Source: Dysgonomonas sp. BGC7 (GTDB lineage Bacteria > Bacteroidota > Bacteroidia > Bacteroidales > Dysgonomonadaceae). From it: DNA of 64,000 nt. A program made the translations under genes and the position numbers. Below are positions 1 to 9,406 of this stretch, piece after piece. The number at the start of each line of letters is the position of its first letter. The first letter of the stretch is position 1. A model generated the notes under the pieces. It made no database searches, was not told the DNA's origin, and saw nothing but the letters and a program-made list of their open reading frames with translations. Where the stretch lies: NCBI RefSeq assembly GCF_001261735.1, contig NZ_CVRP01000010.1:395562-459561 (forward strand). The letters are read 5' to 3'.

Positions 1-201
1 AAAATCAAAGTATTACTGAATCTCAGAATAGGCATGAATCAATGAGGCGACTACACCTCTTTCTTGCTAAATCTTTATCTCATCCTCTAATACAAAAATA
101 GTTATTTTTGACAGATATCAATTCTTTTAGACAAAACTTCGGCAGGAGGAAGAAATAGGCGTTAATTATACAACTAATAACCAATACTATACAACATTTC
201 T

Positions 202-459
202 TTAATATCTCTTTCTCATTAATGTTTCTATCTTATGAGGATTATTCCTCTTTAGTCGCTCATCAAGAGATATTGCTCCCCAGATGAATAGCCAAATAAC
301 AATAGCTGAAATAAGAATATTCCATGTGTTTTTAAAAGTAGGAGCAATAAGATCATCATATTTTTTCTTTTTACCCCTTATTCGATAATAGATATATCGA
401 ACTCCTGCACCTATTCCAAAAACAACATAGACAATAATAATATGAATATAATAATACAT
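202..459 (-). CDS. small hypothetical membrane protein, 85 aa
   Basis: I do not recognise a family. The N-terminal ~18 residues are hydrophobic and a second hydrophobic stretch lies near residues 48-64 (ILISAIVIWLFIWGAISL). Between them is a very basic segment (YRIRGKKKKYD), so by the positive-inside rule two membrane helices with a cytoplasmic loop are likely. It begins with ATG at 457-459 and ends in TAA. It lies downstream of the GH3 gene on the same strand, but a strong hairpin terminator at 510-542 separates them, so it is probably not part of PUL1. It could be a stand-alone small inner-membrane protein. Coding status is supported only by composition and an intact frame. Confidence 0.5.
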   Translation of the reverse strand: MYYYIHIIIVYVVFGIGAGVRYIYYRIRGKKKKYDDLIAPTFKNTWNILISAIVIWLFIWGAISLDERLKRNNPHKIETLMRKRY

Positions 460-509
460 ACAAGGAGCTATTTTTCTATAAGAATAAAGATAGGAATAAT
501 CTATAAAAT

Positions 510-542
510 AAAAGCCGACAGAAATATTCTCTGCCGGCTTTT
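510..542 (-). terminator. rho-independent terminator after the GH3 gene
   Basis: AAAAGCCG (510-517) pairs with CGGCTTTT (535-542), and CAGA (519-522) with TCTG (530-533), with one A/C mismatch between the two stems and a 7-nt loop. It lies 22 bp past the GH3 stop codon and is followed on the minus strand by a T-rich run. It probably marks the 3' end of the PUL1 transcript. Confidence 0.8.
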
Positions 543-564
543 GTCTTATTTTATCTTTATTCTT

Positions 565-2811
565 TTATTTCAATTTGAATTTAACCTTTCCTTTGATATC
601 AGAAGATGACGATCCTATTAATGCCTCAAAATCACCCAGTTCTGCAATCCATTCATGCTTATTGGCATCGAAGAAGCTAAGCGCTGATTTATCAATAGTA
701 AGCTCCACCGTTTTTTCTTCTCCGGCTTTTAGAGAAATTTTCTTAAATGCCTTCAATTCTTTTAAAGGACGAGGTAAGGAAGATTTTAGATCGCTGATAT
801 ACAACTGTACAATCTCAGCACCTTCTCTATCTCCTGTATTTTTCAGATTTACGGAGAAGGTTATATGTCCATCTGCTCTTACTTCTGTTTTGTCCGAAAC
901 AGGCTTGCCATATTGGAAAGTAGTATAGCTCAATCCATGTCCGAAACTGAATAAAGGTTTTATTTTCTCTTTATCTAACCAACGATATCCAACAAATATA
1001 CTTTCGTTATATGTCACATCCACAGTATCCCGTTTATTAGCAAGATCTTCTTTTTTTCCGGGATATTCACCTAGTTTATGAGCACCTACATCAGTCAGTT
1101 TTGCAGGAAAAGAGAATGGCAGCTTTCCCGAAGGGTTAACATCACCAAACAGAACCGAAGCGATAGCATTACCTGCCTCAGAACCAAGATACCATGTTTG
1201 AACAATAGCTGGCACTTCATTTACCCAAGGCATTGCAACAGCATTTCCCGAAATATTTACTACAATAAGTTTATTATTTACTTTTGCCAATTCAGCAATT
1301 ACTTTATCCTGATTATAAGGTAGTTCAAGTCCTGCTCTGTCTGTATTTTCACAATCCTGATAATCGCTTTTATTCAACCCTCCAATGAAAATAACATAAT
1401 CTGCATCTTTTGCTGCATCTACTGCTTCGGCAAGTAATACCTCCGAAGAACGATCATCCTTTAAATCCTGTTTTGTAACTACTCCATTATATTCTCCTGT
1501 AGGATCACCAACATATCCTCGTGTATAAGTAACTTTAGCTTGAGCTCCGACTCTACTTTGTATTCCCTCAAGAGGAAGTATCTCATATCTGGCTTTAAGA
1601 GAGGAACTTCCCCCTCCTACTGTCATCATTTTTATAGCATTTTCACCAACGACAAGTATCTTACTTGCTTTATCTAACTTGATAGGCAATACGTTTGATG
1701 TATTTTTTAATAGTACTGTGCCGTCTTGCGCTATTTTAAGTCCGGCAGAACTATGTTCAGGAGAGTCAAAAGATCCGAAAGGTCTGTTTTTATCCATTGT
1801 AGTACGGAAAGCAAGGCGTAAAATTCTACGTACTTTCTCGTCAAGTTCTTTTGTTCCTACTTTCCCTGAATGAATCATATCAAGGTATGGTTTAGCCAAA
1901 TAATAACTATTATAAGCATTACTTGTTCCAACAGCTAGGCCATCAGTCCATGTACCAAATTCCATATCCAATCCGTTGAAGATCGCTTGCGATGTGCTAT
2001 GAGTTCCACCCCAGTCAGATACTACAACACCATCAAATCCCCATTCGCCACGAAGTATATCATTGAGTAAATATTGGTTTTGACAGGCATGCTGATTCTT
2101 ATATAAGTTATATGCTCCCATTATAGACCACGCTTTTCCTTCTTGAACAGCAGCCTTGAAAGCAGGAAGATATATTTCGTACAAGGCACGATCGTCGAGA
2201 ACAACATTGGTAGTATGTCTGTTTGTCTCTTGATTGTTCAGAGCATAGTGCTTTACACAAACTGCGACACCATTCTGTTGTACACCTTTAATATACGGAA
2301 CTACCATTCGGGACGATAGCAACGGATCTTCTCCCATATATTCGAAATTCCTACCATTTAGTGGAGTACGGTATATATTTACGCCGGGACCCAAAAGAAT
2401 ATCTTTTTTTCTATAACGAGCTTCTTCTCCTAATGAATGGCCATAAAGAAAAGACAAATCTGTATCCCACGTAGCAGCAAGACATGTAAGCGCCGGGAAT
2501 GCAAAGCACGAGTCGTTTGTCCAGCCTGCTTGTTCCCACTTATCCCACAATACTTCGGGGCGTATTCCATGAGGCCCGTCAGTAGTCCAAAATTCAGGAA
2601 TACCCAGTCGGGGTACACCCGCAGAACTAAACTTTGACTGAGCATGAAGCATTGCTACTTTTTCATCAAGCGTCATTCTTGAGAGAGCATCTTCGATGCG
2701 TTCTTCTATTGGTTTAGTCGCATCCAGATATATAGGCGATTTATTTTGAGATAAAACGGATAATAATCCTGTAAGGAAAAATAGAGTAATTAGTTTCAGA
2801 ATCTTGTTCAT
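565..2811 (-). CDS. GH3 beta-glucosidase (BglX type), exported
   Basis: Family 3 glycoside hydrolase, expected to remove terminal beta-linked glucose from oligosaccharides. At 748 aa it has a signal peptide (residues 1-22, ending near VLSQ), the N-terminal TIM-barrel with the KHYALNNQE block near 187, and the catalytic nucleophile D266 in VVVSDWGG. It continues with the alpha/beta sandwich domain containing the general-acid region and a C-terminal fibronectin-III-like domain (about 665-740) with the usual PLFSFGHGLSYTTF linker. There is no lipobox, so it is probably periplasmic. It is the last gene of PUL1; beside a GH30 its likely role is to finish gluco-oligosaccharides, perhaps gentio-oligomers, after import. 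Family assignment is firm; linkage preference is inferred from context. Confidence 0.93.
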   Translation of the reverse strand: MNKILKLITLFFLTGLLSVLSQNKSPIYLDATKPIEERIEDALSRMTLDEKVAMLHAQSKFSSAGVPRLGIPEFWTTDGPHGIRPEVLWDKWEQAGWTNDSCFAFPALTCLAATWDTDLSFLYGHSLGEEARYRKKDILLGPGVNIYRTPLNGRNFEYMGEDPLLSSRMVVPYIKGVQQNGVAVCVKHYALNNQETNRHTTNVVLDDRALYEIYLPAFKAAVQEGKAWSIMGAYNLYKNQHACQNQYLLNDILRGEWGFDGVVVSDWGGTHSTSQAIFNGLDMEFGTWTDGLAVGTSNAYNSYYLAKPYLDMIHSGKVGTKELDEKVRRILRLAFRTTMDKNRPFGSFDSPEHSSAGLKIAQDGTVLLKNTSNVLPIKLDKASKILVVGENAIKMMTVGGGSSSLKARYEILPLEGIQSRVGAQAKVTYTRGYVGDPTGEYNGVVTKQDLKDDRSSEVLLAEAVDAAKDADYVIFIGGLNKSDYQDCENTDRAGLELPYNQDKVIAELAKVNNKLIVVNISGNAVAMPWVNEVPAIVQTWYLGSEAGNAIASVLFGDVNPSGKLPFSFPAKLTDVGAHKLGEYPGKKEDLANKRDTVDVTYNESIFVGYRWLDKEKIKPLFSFGHGLSYTTFQYGKPVSDKTEVRADGHITFSVNLKNTGDREGAEIVQLYISDLKSSLPRPLKELKAFKKISLKAGEEKTVELTIDKSALSFFDANKHEWIAELGDFEALIGSSSSDIKGKVKFKLK

Positions 2812-2871
2812 AATGTATTTATTAAAAGTATATTATATATTAAATATTTTCTATACCGATAGTAACACAAA

Positions 2872-4824
2872 TTATCTATCAGCTTTGTGTACTGACCAAT
2901 CGTCCGTACGAAATGGAGCAGCAGGCAAACCTCTTGTATTAAACAAGTTTACATCCGGATTGTCAGACCATGAATAACGTACCGCTACAGGCTTGGAAAC
3001 ATTAGAAGAAAAAACAATGACTTTGTCGCCATCAAGATATGCTTTTGCCCATTCAAACTTTTTATCAGCACCGGCTATAGCAAATCCTTCTATATATCCG
3101 TATTTATTATTCACCAACAAGCCTTGTCCTACATTGTTATATTCGATATAAGCCTTGCTTCCAATAATATTCATTGACTTGAAGGTAGGCCCTGAACATA
3201 CAATACTATCCATTCCATAAGTCTTTTTCAAAGCTATAAGAGCCAAACGCAAGCCAACATCTTGTTTGTTGCGGGGATGAATATCATTTTCTTCTCCTAT
3301 ATCTGTAATCACAGCTTGTGCAGTTTGTGGCAAAGATAATGTGAGTGCTTGCGCCTCACGTAATTCGGCCCATTCGCTCTCTTGAGGAATTTTATCTTTG
3401 TTCATATAGTTTGCCAACTGTACCCAGTAGAAAGGAAGTTCATATCCCCATTTTTTGCGCCAATCGTTAATCATTGCAGGAAACAAGGTGCGGTAATTGT
3501 ATGCCTGAGAAGAATTGCTTTCACCCTGATACCAGATAATACCTTTAAGAGAAAATTGAATAATAGGGTTTATCATAGCATTGTATAGCAGAGAGAAATG
3601 CATATTGGGCGAAACGTTTACATAGTTGAATGCTGTATTAGTTACAGAAGGATTATATGACCATTCGCCGGACAGAGAATATTTTCCTTTTGCTGTCTTC
3701 AAATATAAGTTGTCCGGATTACCATAGATGCCACCTCCAGCAGAATTATCTGTAACTCTCACAGTAATAACATTTTCTCCAGACCTAAGAACTCCCGATG
3801 GAATATCATACAGTCTATTTACCGCATATCCATGAGTTTCGCCAATTTTCACTCCATTTATCCAAACTATGTCATCATCATCAATAGTTCCTAATTGTAT
3901 AGTTGCGTTCCTTCCTTCATCTCCTTCTGGTAACGTAACATTATATCTAAACCACACTATGCCATCGACATCTCCCAATACATTTTCCCACATCTGAGGA
4001 ATTTGCATTTTGCTCCACAAAGAAATATTGGCTGAGGGTTTAAACCATTCTTCGTTTATGCCGGGATCGTTATTCATGGCCGCAAGGTACAAATTTTTGT
4101 TCGTTTCATTCTCTCTTACAAACTGCTCAAAATCTGTAATTTTTATATTTTTATATTTTTCACTAAACCTATCAGGTAGCTCATTATATGTATCTGTACT
4201 TATCCATGATTCTATTTCTGTTCCTCCCCATGAAGAATTTATTATCCCAATAGGAATATTTAATTCTTTATTCAGTTTTCGAGCAAAAAAATATGCTACT
4301 GCTGAATAGTTAGCAACAGACTGAGACGAGCAAACAGTCCAAAAACCATTAGAATCTTCCTGAGGCTGTACATTCATACCTTTAACTACGTTAAAAACTC
4401 TTATGAGTGGATAGTCTGCATTATCTATTTCTTCCTGATAATTATAAACTGAGCCCCAACCATGAACAGGCATTTCCATGTTTGACTGTCCGGAGCAAAG
4501 CCAAACATCACCTATCAAAATATTTTTAAGTGAAATGCTATTATTTTTTCCTTTTACTATCATTTCATAAGGGCCTCCATAAGCAACCTCTGCAAGAGAT
4601 AAAGTCCATTTTCCATATCTGTCAGCTTTTGTCTTTTTTACTTCTCCGAAAAAAAAGACTTCTATAGTTTCATTTCTATCGGCCCACCCCCATACTTTTA
4701 TCGGTTTATCTCTTTGCAAGACCATATTGTCCGAAAATATATGAGAGAGCTTTACTGTTGCATGCAAATTTGCAAAAAACAGACTAAGGCAACATATAAG
4801 TACAATTTTTATATTCGTATTCAT
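2872..4824 (-). CDS. sialate O-acetylesterase-like SGNH esterase with inserted jelly-roll domain
   Basis: SGNH-type carbohydrate esterase of the sialic-acid-specific 9-O-acetylesterase family, 650 aa with a signal peptide (residues 1-22). Block I carries the nucleophile S114 in GQSNMEMP, the WYQGESN block is near 431, and the Asp/His pair sits in DIGEENDIHP (D514, H516). Between the two halves of the catalytic domain, at about residues 275-385, lies a beta-sandwich segment (WFRYNVTLPE, WINGVKIGETHGY, NVITVRVTDN) that looks like the sugar-binding domain of GH2 enzymes. It is the fifth gene of PUL1, 60 bp ahead of the GH3 gene. The name need not imply sialic acid: in this family the acyl substrate often follows the PUL, so removal of acetyl groups from the PUL1 glycan is the safer reading. 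Confidence 0.88.
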   Translation of the reverse strand: MNTNIKIVLICCLSLFFANLHATVKLSHIFSDNMVLQRDKPIKVWGWADRNETIEVFFFGEVKKTKADRYGKWTLSLAEVAYGGPYEMIVKGKNNSISLKNILIGDVWLCSGQSNMEMPVHGWGSVYNYQEEIDNADYPLIRVFNVVKGMNVQPQEDSNGFWTVCSSQSVANYSAVAYFFARKLNKELNIPIGIINSSWGGTEIESWISTDTYNELPDRFSEKYKNIKITDFEQFVRENETNKNLYLAAMNNDPGINEEWFKPSANISLWSKMQIPQMWENVLGDVDGIVWFRYNVTLPEGDEGRNATIQLGTIDDDDIVWINGVKIGETHGYAVNRLYDIPSGVLRSGENVITVRVTDNSAGGGIYGNPDNLYLKTAKGKYSLSGEWSYNPSVTNTAFNYVNVSPNMHFSLLYNAMINPIIQFSLKGIIWYQGESNSSQAYNYRTLFPAMINDWRKKWGYELPFYWVQLANYMNKDKIPQESEWAELREAQALTLSLPQTAQAVITDIGEENDIHPRNKQDVGLRLALIALKKTYGMDSIVCSGPTFKSMNIIGSKAYIEYNNVGQGLLVNNKYGYIEGFAIAGADKKFEWAKAYLDGDKVIVFSSNVSKPVAVRYSWSDNPDVNLFNTRGLPAAPFRTDDWSVHKADR

Positions 4825-4995
4825 ACTTCCATGTGAATATGTTTTAATTCTAATACACTTAATTGATGGCTAAATAGCTACTTAAAAACAGAGGGCAACA
4901 ATCTGTTATGCCACCCTCCATTCTGTTTACAATACAAAGTAATAATTTGTACTCTTAAGCCCCCTTTGATAACCAATCAACCCACCTATTTTGGT

Positions 4996-6333
4996 TTATT
5001 TTTCTTCAACAGTTAATACAGCTTTATCAATACCGGCAGAAACATCAACAACAAATACATAAGTTTTTCCATCTGTAAGAGTTTTTCCACTTGCAAGGGC
5101 TATATTTCCTTTATCTACACCATTAATATCTTTTCCTTTACCTATTATTACAAGTTCACTATTCACAGTAAGGGTTTCGGGTCCAAACGATGGTGACCAG
5201 TCTTTTACATGGAAGAATACAAAGTTTATTGCTTTTGATGTAATAGTTTTGCCGGCAACAAAACTTGTCTGATATTTTCCATTACCCATCGGAGCCATAC
5301 ATATTGCCTTGTTAGGATCCCAACCCGAATTAGAATAAGCAGGTTTTCCCTGACTATCACCGATAATCCATATAGCTCCCGAACCATCTGACTGAAGCCC
5401 GGCCACATTACTGCCCTGCATAGCTTCTACTTTCAGGTATTTGAGTGAGAAATCAGCTGTTATACGATATTTTCCACTGATAGGTTTAAATTTAAGATTA
5501 GCTCCACTTTTGCTGAAGAAATCTTCATCTATCCACCAGCTTGAAAAATCGCTAATACCTGTTACTTCTACATCTTGCCCTTGTGTTAAACCTATTTCAG
5601 CTTTATAATTATTTTCATCTATCCTTATCATAGTCACGTCATTGATAACATAGTTTACAATGAACGGAGCCGCTTCATAATTTAAGGTATTAAATGAGAT
5701 AGAATATTCTCCTGCCGAAAAATAAGAGAATGGTATAGATGTTTGTGAGCCTTGAATAATCGCATTATCCTCCCATCCAAAAAATATTTCATTTCCGTTG
5801 GAGCCTACTATCGGAGATTTGATATAACCGTTTATTTTCTCAGGAAAATTATCTTTTGCTTCATATTCATACAGCCCTGTACGATTCATTTTATATTCAC
5901 CTTCGCTACTTACGAAAGTAAGATACGGGAAATCCGGACGTTGAACAGGAAGGTCAAACTCCTGTTCGGTAATTGTCAGGTGAATATTTTGAAGTACTAA
6001 TTTTAATGTAGCTGTTCCATTCGGAATATTAGCATAATATGGAATGAATATTTTTCCAGAATAATCTCCATTCGTTTTAGTCCGAATAACTGTTTCCGAC
6101 ACTATTTCTTCGCTATAATAGAGTCGTACTTTCAGGGTAGAAAGAGGTACTTCACTATCAGATACATTTATCTTGAAAGGAAGACTATCTCCAAATAAAA
6201 CGTTATTGGAAGTGTTGAAGGAATTGTTTGCATTTATAACCGGATTACCCGGCGCATTATCATCATCGTCTGAGCAAGAATTGAAGCCTAAAGCAACGAC
6301 TGAGATGAGAAATAAATAGATATATTTTTTCAT
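4996..6333 (-). CDS. SusE/SusF-like surface glycan-binding lipoprotein (PUL1)
   Basis: Outer-membrane lipoprotein of 445 aa, expected to capture glycan at the cell surface next to SusCD. I use ATG at 6331-6333: it gives a clean signal peptide with lipobox ending at C20 (ALGFNSC) followed by SDDDDN, a typical surface-export signature. An in-frame ATG 36 bp upstream would overlap the GH30 gene and put 12 extra residues before the signal. Tandem beta-sandwich domains follow. It is clearly related to the lipoprotein at 20160-21521: both have a PLSTL segment near the N-terminus and an IPFYG/IPYYA block. No catalytic motif is seen. In beta-1,6-glucan PULs a surface glycan-binding protein occupies this position. 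Confidence 0.8.
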   Translation of the reverse strand: MKKYIYLFLISVVALGFNSCSDDDDNAPGNPVINANNSFNTSNNVLFGDSLPFKINVSDSEVPLSTLKVRLYYSEEIVSETVIRTKTNGDYSGKIFIPYYANIPNGTATLKLVLQNIHLTITEQEFDLPVQRPDFPYLTFVSSEGEYKMNRTGLYEYEAKDNFPEKINGYIKSPIVGSNGNEIFFGWEDNAIIQGSQTSIPFSYFSAGEYSISFNTLNYEAAPFIVNYVINDVTMIRIDENNYKAEIGLTQGQDVEVTGISDFSSWWIDEDFFSKSGANLKFKPISGKYRITADFSLKYLKVEAMQGSNVAGLQSDGSGAIWIIGDSQGKPAYSNSGWDPNKAICMAPMGNGKYQTSFVAGKTITSKAINFVFFHVKDWSPSFGPETLTVNSELVIIGKGKDINGVDKGNIALASGKTLTDGKTYVFVVDVSAGIDKAVLTVEEK

Positions 6334-6343
6334 GATTTTTAGT

Positions 6344-7837
6344 TTATTTTTTCCACAAATACGAAACAACTGATTTTACAGGAACATTATATGTAAAGCT
6401 ATTAGTCCCATCACTGATAGTTATTTTCTTAGCTTCATTTGTGTTATTCATTAACACAAGGGCATAAGTACCATCTATGTTTTCGAAGGCCGAATAAGTT
6501 AGTCCCGTTGCTGTATATCCGGAAGTACCTATCCTTGTTGAACCAGGTTTGACAACAGATGAAAGATGTCCTATAATATAATAATGAGAATTACGGGTTA
6601 TAGTTTTATAATCGGATCTTTCGATGTCCACTGCACCATAGCATGTTTGGCATCCACCATCACGATTGGGTCCCAAGTCATTATCCAGCATCAGATTCCA
6701 GACTATAACAGCTCTACACCAATTATTTACAGTACCAAGTGCTACTTCTTCCATATCTTCCATCAACTTTACACTGAGGTTGCGTCCTTCATTCCATGTT
6801 CCTATTGATGTTTCAGTAAATATTAGCTCTTTATCAGGATATTTGTCATGGACATTATTTAGTTCACTACGATTACCCCCATAATTATGAAAAGCTGCTC
6901 CGGCAGCATATGACGCTGCTTGGTGGTCATCATATATCTTGGTAACATAATCTTTCTGATCAGACATATTATCATAATTATAATTATGATCGAAAAGGTA
7001 AATTTTCACATTCAACCCCGATTCTTCTAACTTAGGTCCTAAAGCTGTCTTAACAAAGTCTCGTTGCTCGTCCCATCCCATAAAAAGAGATGCCGAGTTA
7101 CCTCTATTCAATGGCTCATTCTGTGGAGTAACAGCATTTACTGTAATACCGTTATCTTTCATAGCCTTGATCCATTTTACGAAGTATGTTGCATAGTCCT
7201 GATAATAGATAGGATTAAGATGTCCACTTGTCCACGAATTAAAAGGTTGTAAATCGGTAAGATTATTCACCTTCATCCAACGTGGAGGAGTCCATGGAGA
7301 ACCTAATATTTTTATGTTCGGATTAATAGCTAATATCTCTTTTAGAATGGGTATTATATACTTATTTTCCTCATTTTGTAATGCGAAATTCTCTATTCCG
7401 GGAGTATCGCAACATGTATATTCACTCAAAGAAAAGTCTGAGCATCCTATTGAAATTCGGATATAGCTATACCCCATTCCTTCGGACGTAGAAAAGGTAT
7501 CTTTAAGGAACTTCGTCCTATCAGCCTGATTCATTCGTAAAAGGTTAAAACAAGTAGATCCTGTTATCGCGGCACCAAAACCATCCATTTGTTGAAACCT
7601 CTTCGATGGATTCAGAGTTATAGTTGTAGGTGACATATTCGCTTTTTCGTTAAAAGAAATTTGTTGCTTGACGAAATCCAGACTTCTCGTATTTGTTGTA
7701 ACATATAGTGTTACATCCCCTTTTGTGTCTATAGGAGGAGTACCATTGTCTGTAGAATTATCTTCATTCTTATCTTTACCACACGAAGTAAGCGTTACTA
7801 ACAAATACGAGAGCAGTAATATTAATTTCAATTTCAT
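6344..7837 (-). CDS. GH30 endo-glycanase lipoprotein, probably beta-1,6-glucanase
   Basis: Glycoside hydrolase family 30 retaining enzyme, 497 aa. The signal peptide ends in LTSC (C19) followed by GKDKNEDN, so it is probably a surface lipoprotein. The barrel holds the acid/base E241 (VTPQNEP) and nucleophile E342 (FTETSIGTW); DGFGAAITGS near residue 85 and SPWTPPRWMK near 180 are typical family blocks, and a small C-terminal beta-domain closes the protein. The FTETSIGTW form resembles the GH30 branch containing Bacteroides endo-beta-1,6-glucanases, and the SusC-SusD-GH30-lipoprotein-GH3 order matches those loci. It would cleave the polymer outside the cell for SusCD uptake. Subfamily is inferred from motif and context; glucosylceramidase or xylanase activity is less likely. 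Confidence 0.87.
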   Translation of the reverse strand: MKLKLILLLSYLLVTLTSCGKDKNEDNSTDNGTPPIDTKGDVTLYVTTNTRSLDFVKQQISFNEKANMSPTTITLNPSKRFQQMDGFGAAITGSTCFNLLRMNQADRTKFLKDTFSTSEGMGYSYIRISIGCSDFSLSEYTCCDTPGIENFALQNEENKYIIPILKEILAINPNIKILGSPWTPPRWMKVNNLTDLQPFNSWTSGHLNPIYYQDYATYFVKWIKAMKDNGITVNAVTPQNEPLNRGNSASLFMGWDEQRDFVKTALGPKLEESGLNVKIYLFDHNYNYDNMSDQKDYVTKIYDDHQAASYAAGAAFHNYGGNRSELNNVHDKYPDKELIFTETSIGTWNEGRNLSVKLMEDMEEVALGTVNNWCRAVIVWNLMLDNDLGPNRDGGCQTCYGAVDIERSDYKTITRNSHYYIIGHLSSVVKPGSTRIGTSGYTATGLTYSAFENIDGTYALVLMNNTNEAKKITISDGTNSFTYNVPVKSVVSYLWKK

Positions 7838-7871
7838 TCTTTTTTGTCTATAAAATAAATATTAGGTTTTT

Positions 7872-9395
7872 TTAGTAGCCTGGATTTTGTATCAGATTGC
7901 TATTTTCATCAATCTTTGCCTGCGGTACAGGTAGCCTATATGAGTTGTTATCGAACTTATATATTTGAGCTCTTCTACCAGAGTCTTTAGAGTAAACAGC
8001 ATTCATTACTTCTTCTACCTTATCGAGGCGTACTAAGTCGAACCATCTTTGACCTTCAAAAGCTAACTCAAGACGACGTTCTTTCAACAAAGCATTTAGC
8101 ATTGACTCTTTATTGCCTTTGACGGAAGTACTTAATTTAGATATACCGGCTCTTGTACGTATCTTATCTATAATATCAGCTGCACCACTAAGATTGGGGC
8201 TAGCACCCATGATAAGAGCTTCTGCTTTGAGTAGTAATACATCAGCATATCTGAATTTAATGATACTACTATTAGCCGAACGTATTTTATACATGAAGGC
8301 ATAGTTATCTGCCGGATAGCAAATACTCCATGTACATTTATACCATACCACCGACTGTTCGTAGCGTGTTACGTCTCCTTCTGTTTCGAATGCTTTTACT
8401 AAGTCTCGCGATGGAGTAACCCACTTAGACCAAGAAAACTGCTCATCCCAATTAACAAGGTTGCGCCCGAACATCCAAGTGCACCAGTTGCCACTACCCG
8501 GAAAGAACTGTGCTTCGAGAATCGATTCTTTTGTGTTTCTCATTTTAGCATCTGTATTATCAGCATTCATTCCGAAAAGATCGCTGAACTCGTCTGCTAA
8601 ATCGAATCCGGCAGCAGTTACAGCATCACAATATTGTATTACTTTAGTATAGTCTCGCAAGGGTTTTTCGGCATATATTTTTGCTAATAATGTATGTGCA
8701 ACAGATTTACTGAACAGAGTCTTATCTGAAGGATTATTATCCGGCGCATAAGGCAATGCCTCTAAAAGATCTTTTTCTATTTGTTGATAAATCTCCAGTT
8801 CTGTGTTTTGTTTAGGGAAGTACTGAGGATATACTTCTTCGATGGTCTCGGCAGTAATATCTCCGGCTTCGGTAGTGATCAAAGGTATACTACCCCACAG
8901 GCGCACCATATCGAAATAAACCATTGCTCTGAATATTTTCGATTCAGCCTTGTAGCGTTCACGTTCAGCCGAAGTAAGGGTGTTATCCTTCACATCATCA
9001 ATATTTACTAGCAACCTGTTGGCACGTGCTACATCGACCAAATATCTTTCCCAGTCGCGATTCAATACCGAGTTTGAACCATCTATCGCATTATTTTCGA
9101 ACGGAAGTACTTCTGCTCCTGTAGAACCGGCATAAGCGTTGTCGGAATGTGATTCGCTTATTAACAGTAGGTCGCAATACCAGTGCTCTTGACGCTCTTT
9201 GAGCTGGTTATATATAGTTTGCATATGGCCTACGACAGCTGCTTTATCTTTAAAAACAACCTTTTCTCCCGACTCATTGACTCCTTCTGTAGCTTCAGAG
9301 TATGCACCTACCGGATCGAAATCTAAAGAGCAAGATGTTGTTAGAAATAATGAACTACTTGTCAATATTCCCAGAAAAATATATTTTAATTTCAT
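7872..9395 (-). CDS. SusD/RagB-family glycan-binding lipoprotein (PUL1)
   Basis: SusD-like outer-membrane lipoprotein of 507 aa that forms the lid of the SusC transporter. Its lipobox ends at C22 (LTTSC), followed by SLDFDPVG. Helical repeats contain the family blocks RAMVYFDMVRLWGSIPL, FRYADVLLLKAEAL and ERRLELAFEGQRWFDLVRL, and it ends in LPVPQAKIDENSNLIQNPGY. It sits 11 bp downstream of the SusC gene. The last ~100 residues closely resemble the SusD at 21567-23048, consistent with duplication of the transport module. Confidence 0.95.
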   Translation of the reverse strand: MKLKYIFLGILTSSSLFLTTSCSLDFDPVGAYSEATEGVNESGEKVVFKDKAAVVGHMQTIYNQLKERQEHWYCDLLLISESHSDNAYAGSTGAEVLPFENNAIDGSNSVLNRDWERYLVDVARANRLLVNIDDVKDNTLTSAERERYKAESKIFRAMVYFDMVRLWGSIPLITTEAGDITAETIEEVYPQYFPKQNTELEIYQQIEKDLLEALPYAPDNNPSDKTLFSKSVAHTLLAKIYAEKPLRDYTKVIQYCDAVTAAGFDLADEFSDLFGMNADNTDAKMRNTKESILEAQFFPGSGNWCTWMFGRNLVNWDEQFSWSKWVTPSRDLVKAFETEGDVTRYEQSVVWYKCTWSICYPADNYAFMYKIRSANSSIIKFRYADVLLLKAEALIMGASPNLSGAADIIDKIRTRAGISKLSTSVKGNKESMLNALLKERRLELAFEGQRWFDLVRLDKVEEVMNAVYSKDSGRRAQIYKFDNNSYRLPVPQAKIDENSNLIQNPGY

Positions 9396-9406
9396 ATTGT
9401 TAATTT

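Noticed and set aside
1-201. Possible gene or RNA at the left edge
   Set aside because: No frame, hairpin or RNA-gene signature that I can support.
4890-4920. Hairpin-like GAGGG...CCCTC between the SusE-like and esterase genes
   Set aside because: Only five outer pairs with a poorly paired interior and no T-tract; not convincing as a terminator in the middle of PUL1.
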